From Legionellales bacterium (lineage in GTDB: Bacteria; Pseudomonadota; Gammaproteobacteria; Legionellales; Legionellaceae), in contig JAGVJT010000215.1 of assembly GCA_020050955.1 (NCBI GenBank), positions 1 through 10,592 of the forward strand: a stretch of 10,592 nt of DNA, written 5' to 3'. The notes under the pieces are model-generated. The model searched no databases. It saw only the letters and a program-made list of their open reading frames with translations, and was not told where the DNA came from. Of the stretch, positions 6,974 to 10,592 are shown piece after piece (positions within the stretch are counted from its first letter, which is position 1; each line of letters opens with the position of its first letter). A program made the position numbers and the translations under genes.

Positions 6974-8017
6974 CTAATTTGTAACTCCTTGCGATTCGCG
7001 CCACAACGTTAAAAATAAAACCATGGCAATGGGGCCAACAAATAATCCAAGTAATCCTAACGTCTCAACACCACCTAAAATGCCAAATAAAACAGCTAAA
7101 AAAGGAAGTTGTATCGCACCACCAATGAGCACTGGTTTGATGACATGATCAGCCAAAAACATCACCAATGTTCCCCATGAAAGTAAGATAATGGCACCAA
7201 AAACCTCACCATTACACCAAAGAATCAAAGCCACAATACCAAACACAATAGGTGCCACAAAAGGAACCATCGCAGCACAAGCCGTGATGAAGCCTAATAA
7301 TGTTGGTCCAGGAAAACCAACAAAGCCATAGCAAAGACCGATTGCGATCCCGACACCAATCCCAACAAATATCGTACCATTTACCGTACCACGTAAAGCT
7401 GAAGGTAGTTTATCAGCATAACGATACCAACGTTTACCTAAACAGTTTTCACCAATTTTGTTGATCGCAAGCAATAATTTATCGCCATCGCGGTAAAAGA
7501 AAAATAAACTTAAAAGCGTAAAGCCTATTTGAACGCCACGATGTGCAAGGTTGAAACTAATTTGTTTAATGTAGTGACTTGCTGGTGTTAATGACAAATG
7601 TAAATTGGATAAGATATGTTTCAATGACCCGGGATGCCCAAAATGATCTTGCCAATATTTCACCATTTCTTTTCCAACCCACGGAATATCTTCAAGAAAA
7701 GCAGGTACTTCACCGCCATGCTGATTCACAAGTTGTAAATAATTCACAAAAACTTGCAATTCACGAACAAGGACACTAATAAACCAGCTAAACGGGGCAA
7801 TTAAAATGAGAGAAAGTCCAAAAGTAAACAAAAATGCCGATGCCTGTTGATTACTTTTAAACAATAAACGCCATTTTTGATATAAAGGATATGTTGCAAT
7901 GCTAATAACACCCGCCCACACAAGCGACGGAATAAACCGGTGAATAATAAACAACGTAAACAATACAACACTGACAGTCAGCATAATACTAACAAACTCT
8001 TTATGATTTTCATTCAC
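6974..8017 (-). CDS. AI-2E/PerM-family membrane protein (UPF0118)
   Basis: A 347-residue polytopic membrane protein of the AI-2 exporter/PerM family. Hydrophobic segments lie near residues 10-45 (two), 60-84, 162-175, 212-235, 241-265, 270-288 and 304-337. The family signature is clear in the C-terminal half: TACAAMVPFVAP (245-256), FLADHVIKPVLIGG (287-300), LPFLAVLFGILGG (304-316) and GLFVGPIAMVL (324-334). The soluble region at about 85-160 is the usual variable insertion. Members are variously described as autoinducer-2 exporters, sodium/proton antiporters or uncharacterised permeases, and nothing here decides the substrate. The start is a GTG at 8017 with AGGAGAG 9 nt upstream. It is the last gene of the glyA-nrdR-nusB-pgpA operon, 27 nt after pgpA. 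Confidence 0.9.
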   Translation of the reverse strand: MNENHKEFVSIMLTVSVVLFTLFIIHRFIPSLVWAGVISIATYPLYQKWRLLFKSNQQASAFLFTFGLSLILIAPFSWFISVLVRELQVFVNYLQLVNQHGGEVPAFLEDIPWVGKEMVKYWQDHFGHPGSLKHILSNLHLSLTPASHYIKQISFNLAHRGVQIGFTLLSLFFFYRDGDKLLLAINKIGENCLGKRWYRYADKLPSALRGTVNGTIFVGIGVGIAIGLCYGFVGFPGPTLLGFITACAAMVPFVAPIVFGIVALILWCNGEVFGAIILLSWGTLVMFLADHVIKPVLIGGAIQLPFLAVLFGILGGVETLGLLGLFVGPIAMVLFLTLWRESQGVTN

Positions 8018-8044
8018 GATTCATGACTCTCCTGTCATTCTCGC

Positions 8045-8536
8045 TCACTTCAACCACAAGTAAGCGATACATTGTAAACATAACCACGAAGGAATGGCTG
8101 CAGCAACATCATCAAGCATAATACCCAAACCACCATGGACATGTTTATCAACCCACGCAATAGGCATGGGTTTATAAATATCAAAAAAACGAAACAAACA
8201 AAACCCAAGTAACATCCAGCTCCAACCAAATGGCGCACCAAGCATCGTTACCAAGTAACCAACAATTTCATCCCAGACAATGCCACTGTAATCATGCACA
8301 CCCAAATCAGAAGAAACCCGGTGACAAACATAAACGCCAAGCGCAAAAGCCACTATCGTAGATAAAACGTACATATGAAAAGGCAACGCTATCAACACAC
8401 CATAAATCGGCAATGCAGCAAGCGTTCCCCATGTCCCAGGTGCAGTCGGCATCAATCCGCTGCCAAAACCAAATGCAATAAAATAATCAAGTCGACGCCA
8501 CACAACTTTTGATAAAGCAAGATGCTTCATAGTCAT
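8045..8536 (-). CDS. pgpA: Phosphatidylglycerophosphatase A
   Basis: A 163-residue inner-membrane phosphatase, normal length for PgpA. It removes phosphate from phosphatidylglycerophosphate to give phosphatidylglycerol. All family signatures are visible: GFGSGLMPTAPGTWGTL (23-39), DYSGIVWDEIVG (82-93), RFFDIYKPMPI (116-126) and HGGLGIMLDDVAAAI (134-148), with acidic residues D89, E90, D142 and D143 in the expected active-site segments. The start at 8536 overlaps the nusB stop in an ATGA arrangement, which suggests translational coupling; a second ATG two codons later (8530) is possible. In many gammaproteobacteria thiL lies between nusB and pgpA; it is absent here. Confidence 0.96.
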   Translation of the reverse strand: MTMKHLALSKVVWRRLDYFIAFGFGSGLMPTAPGTWGTLAALPIYGVLIALPFHMYVLSTIVAFALGVYVCHRVSSDLGVHDYSGIVWDEIVGYLVTMLGAPFGWSWMLLGFCLFRFFDIYKPMPIAWVDKHVHGGLGIMLDDVAAAIPSWLCLQCIAYLWLK

Positions 8537-8982
8537 GCGTCACGACCCCATGCGTCTATTTCAACACTTCTTACTGTTTTTGCAAGATTATTCAAAACAC
8601 CGTTGACATAGCGATGTCCATCTTGAGAACCAAACTCGCGTGCTAACGCTACAGATTCATCTAACACAACACGGTAGGGAATTTCAGGCACAAACAATAA
8701 CTCAAACGCGCTAAGACGAAGCACAGTATGCTCAATCGGATTTAATTCATTCGCGGGTCTATCAAGCAACGGAGAAAAAGCCGTTTCTAATTCAGGTAGT
8801 TGCCGAACAACACCGTAAAGTAATCGAGAAAAATAAGCCACATCGACTTTCTCGATTGTTTCCATCGCACAAAACTGCGCTTGAATATCAGATAACTCAC
8901 CACCTGACATGAGCCATTGGTACAACGCTTGCAGCGCCATTTTTCGCGCACGTCGGCGTTTTTTTATGTCTTCTTTGTCCAC
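8533..8982 (-). CDS. nusB: Transcription antitermination factor NusB
   Basis: A 149-residue all-helical RNA-binding protein. NusB binds boxA RNA together with NusE (ribosomal protein S10) to allow antitermination, chiefly in rRNA operons. The arginine-rich start (KKRRRARKMALQALYQW, residues 7-23) is the RNA-binding helix. The second half has the family core NPIEHTVLRLSAFELLF and IPYRVVLDESVALAREFG, then YVNGVLNNLAK. The start is a GTG at 8982 with GAGGT 7 nt upstream. It begins 9 nt after nrdR and overlaps pgpA by 4 nt, so it sits mid-operon. Confidence 0.96.
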   Translation of the reverse strand: MDKEDIKKRRRARKMALQALYQWLMSGGELSDIQAQFCAMETIEKVDVAYFSRLLYGVVRQLPELETAFSPLLDRPANELNPIEHTVLRLSAFELLFVPEIPYRVVLDESVALAREFGSQDGHRYVNGVLNNLAKTVRSVEIDAWGRDA

Positions 8983-8991
8983 AACAATACC

Positions 8992-9453
8992 TCAAGAACC
9001 TAATTCATCATTCATTTTTTCTATGGTTTGACGAAACTCACTTACATCTTTAAATCGTTTGTAAACTGAAGCAAAACGCACATAAGCCACATGATCTAAC
9101 CGATAAAGTTGCTCCATCACCCAATCACCAACTTGACGTGAGTCAAGCTCACGTTCCCCTTGTTGTCGCATTTTTTGCGTAATGCTCACAATTGCACTTT
9201 CTAGAGCATCAACACTCACAGGGCGTTTTTCTAGAGCACGCAACATGCCTGCTCGTAAATTATCCACACAGAATAATTCTCGACGTCCATCTCGCTTAAT
9301 AATAAGCGGCATCACCAGCTCGGCTGACTCAAATGTTGTAAAACGTTCATGACATAACAAGCATTCGCGACGTCTGCGCACTTGAGCACCATCGTTAACT
9401 AAACGAGAGTCAATAACCTTTGTTTCTTCTGCGCGACAAAATGGGCAATACAC
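8992..9453 (-). CDS. nrdR: Transcriptional repressor NrdR
   Basis: A 153-residue regulator of ribonucleotide reductase genes. The N-terminal zinc ribbon has C3, C6, C31 and C34 (MYCPFC and [12 protein letters not shown]), with the basic VRRRREC stretch that touches DNA. An ATP-cone domain follows (about 49-139, starting [15 protein letters not shown]) and senses ATP/dATP. NrdR represses nrd operons through paired NrdR boxes; I see no such boxes in the spacers here. The start is a GTG at 9453, fixed by the invariant M-x-CPxC beginning. Its ribosome site, GAGGTG, lies inside the end of glyA, which stops 2 nt upstream. glyA-nrdR adjacency is common in proteobacteria. Confidence 0.97.
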   Translation of the reverse strand: MYCPFCRAEETKVIDSRLVNDGAQVRRRRECLLCHERFTTFESAELVMPLIIKRDGRRELFCVDNLRAGMLRALEKRPVSVDALESAIVSITQKMRQQGERELDSRQVGDWVMEQLYRLDHVAYVRFASVYKRFKDVSEFRQTIEKMNDELGS

Positions 9454-9455
9454 TG

Positions 9456-10592
9456 TTAACTACCACCTCGATAAACAGGGAATTCACGACACAATTGTAA
9501 AACTTGTTCGCGCACTTTCGCAATTAATACATCATCAGATACAGCATCTAAAATATCAGCTATCCAATGCGTCACTAATTGAATTTCCTGAACACCAAAT
9601 CCTCGTGTCGTCACAGCAGGAGTTCCCAAGCGCAGTCCGCTTGTAACAAAAGGTGAGCGAGGATCATTCGGCACACTGTTTTTATTAACAGTAATATTCG
9701 CGCGTCCTAGCGCTAAGTCCGCTTCTTTCCCTGTAAGATTTTTATGAATCAAATCAACGAGCATCAAATGATTTTCTGTGCCCCCAGATACCAGCTGATA
9801 ATCACGCTCTTGTAAAACATGAGCCATGGTTTTAGCATTGTCTAAAACATGTTGTTGATACGTTTTAAATGCAGGTGTTAACGCCTCTGCAAACGCTACC
9901 GCTTTAGCGGCAATCACGTGCATTAAAGGCCCACCTTGTGTACCAGGAAACACTGCTGAATTAATTTTCTTTTCAATCGCTTCATTTGCTTTTGCAAGAA
10001 TCAAACCGCCTCGCGGTCCTCTTAGTGTTTTATGTGTGGTGCTTGTCACAACATCAGCATAAGGCACAGGTGAGGGGTATAATCCAACGGCAACAAGTCC
10101 TGCGACATGCGCCATATCCACCATCAAATAAGCCCCTACTTCATCAGCAATTGCTCGAAATCGTGCCCAATCAATACGTCTTGAATAAGCAGAAAATCCT
10201 GCGATAATTAATTTTGGTTTATGTTCTTTTGCCAATCGTTCAACCTCATCATAATCAATGAGGCCAGTAGCAACATTTAAACCATACTGGATAGTTTGGT
10301 ACAGCTTTCCAGAAAAATTAACATTTGAGCCATGCGTTAAGTGCCCTCCGTGCGGGAGAGCCATACCAAGAACAAGATCACCTGGTTGAAGCAGCGCCAT
10401 CATGACAGCAGCGTTGGCTTGTGAACCTGAATGGGGTTGAACATTAACAAAGTCTGCATCGAACAATTTTTTTGCTCGTTCAATAGCAAGATTTTCCGCA
10501 ATATCAACATACTCACAACCACCATAGTAACGTTTACCAGGGTAGCCTTCTGCATATTTATTGGTTAATACAGAACCTTGTGCTTCTAAAAC
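9456..10592 (-). CDS. glyA: Serine hydroxymethyltransferase, 5' end cut by the window edge
   Basis: The C-terminal 378 residues of GlyA; E. coli has 417, so about 40 N-terminal residues lie beyond base 10592. The enzyme is a PLP-dependent cytoplasmic homodimer that interconverts serine and glycine and charges tetrahydrofolate with a one-carbon unit. The fragment opens at the conserved [20 protein letters not shown] region and continues through [13 protein letters not shown], the DMAHVAGL segment with the PLP-contacting aspartate, and [13 protein letters not shown] with the PLP lysine (about residue 188 of this fragment). The end includes [16 protein letters not shown]. The frame stays open to the last base with family-conserved residues, so the TTG at 10466 is an internal leucine, not a start. 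It is the first visible gene of the operon; its promoter is outside the window. Confidence 0.97.
   Translation of the reverse strand, partial: VLEAQGSVLTNKYAEGYPGKRYYGGCEYVDIAENLAIERAKKLFDADFVNVQPHSGSQANAAVMMALLQPGDLVLGMALPHGGHLTHGSNVNFSGKLYQTIQYGLNVATGLIDYDEVERLAKEHKPKLIIAGFSAYSRRIDWARFRAIADEVGAYLMVDMAHVAGLVAVGLYPSPVPYADVVTSTTHKTLRGPRGGLILAKANEAIEKKINSAVFPGTQGGPLMHVIAAKAVAFAEALTPAFKTYQQHVLDNAKTMAHVLQERDYQLVSGGTENHLMLVDLIHKNLTGKEADLALGRANITVNKNSVPNDPRSPFVTSGLRLGTPAVTTRGFGVQEIQLVTHWIADILDAVSDDVLIAKVREQVLQLCREFPVYRGGS

Noticed and set aside
8010..8024. Four-codon mini-ORF (ATG AAT CGT GAA TGA) overlapping the GTG start of the permease gene
   Set aside because: It is probably accidental: its ATG is too close to the AGGAGAG site, which fits the GTG better.
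10464..10466. TTG as start of a 336-residue GlyA
   Set aside because: Conserved GlyA residues continue upstream in the same frame to the window edge, so this is an internal leucine codon.

Overview
The window looks like a chromosomal stretch of an AT-rich gammaproteobacterium (about 40% GC by eye). The housekeeping genes rimO, glnE, nrdR, nusB, pgpA and glyA are all close in length and motif content to their gammaproteobacterial counterparts. A possible toxin-type nucleotidyl cyclase, Sel1-like repeats and a slimmed-down nrdR-nusB-pgpA cluster would fit a host-associated lineage such as Legionellales/Coxiellales. That placement is inference; no rRNA or other phylogenetic marker is present. 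The first 10 bases match the 3' end of an Illumina adapter, so position 1 is very probably the raw end of a short-read contig.

Region 1-1803 (all minus strand) is the accessory part. Reading along transcription it holds a three-helix membrane protein, a Sel1-like repeat protein 15 nt downstream (a two-gene operon with its own promoter near 1870-1898 and a hairpin terminator at 706-723), a 73-residue XRE-type helix-turn-helix protein, and the N-terminal 106 codons of a protein whose motifs align with the catalytic core of anthrax edema factor/ExoY-type nucleotidyl cyclases. The cyclase-like gene is cut by the contig end.

Region 1804-6806 holds two back-to-back promoters, then rimO (+), glnE (-) and a periplasmic amino-acid-type binding protein (+). 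rimO and glnE converge and overlap by 28 bp. glnE and the binding-protein gene are divergent across a 77-bp spacer.

Region 6807-10592 begins with a 45-bp perfect palindrome. It is followed by a tightly packed minus-strand operon transcribed glyA > nrdR > nusB > pgpA > AI-2E/PerM-family permease, with spacings of 2, 9, -4 and 27 nt. glyA runs off the right edge, missing about 40 N-terminal residues. The riboflavin genes and thiL, often found between nrdR, nusB and pgpA in gammaproteobacteria, are absent here.

The most interesting items are the possible cyclase toxin beside a small HTH regulator, the uncharacterised membrane/Sel1 operon with an inverted repeat in its leader, and the 45-bp palindrome.
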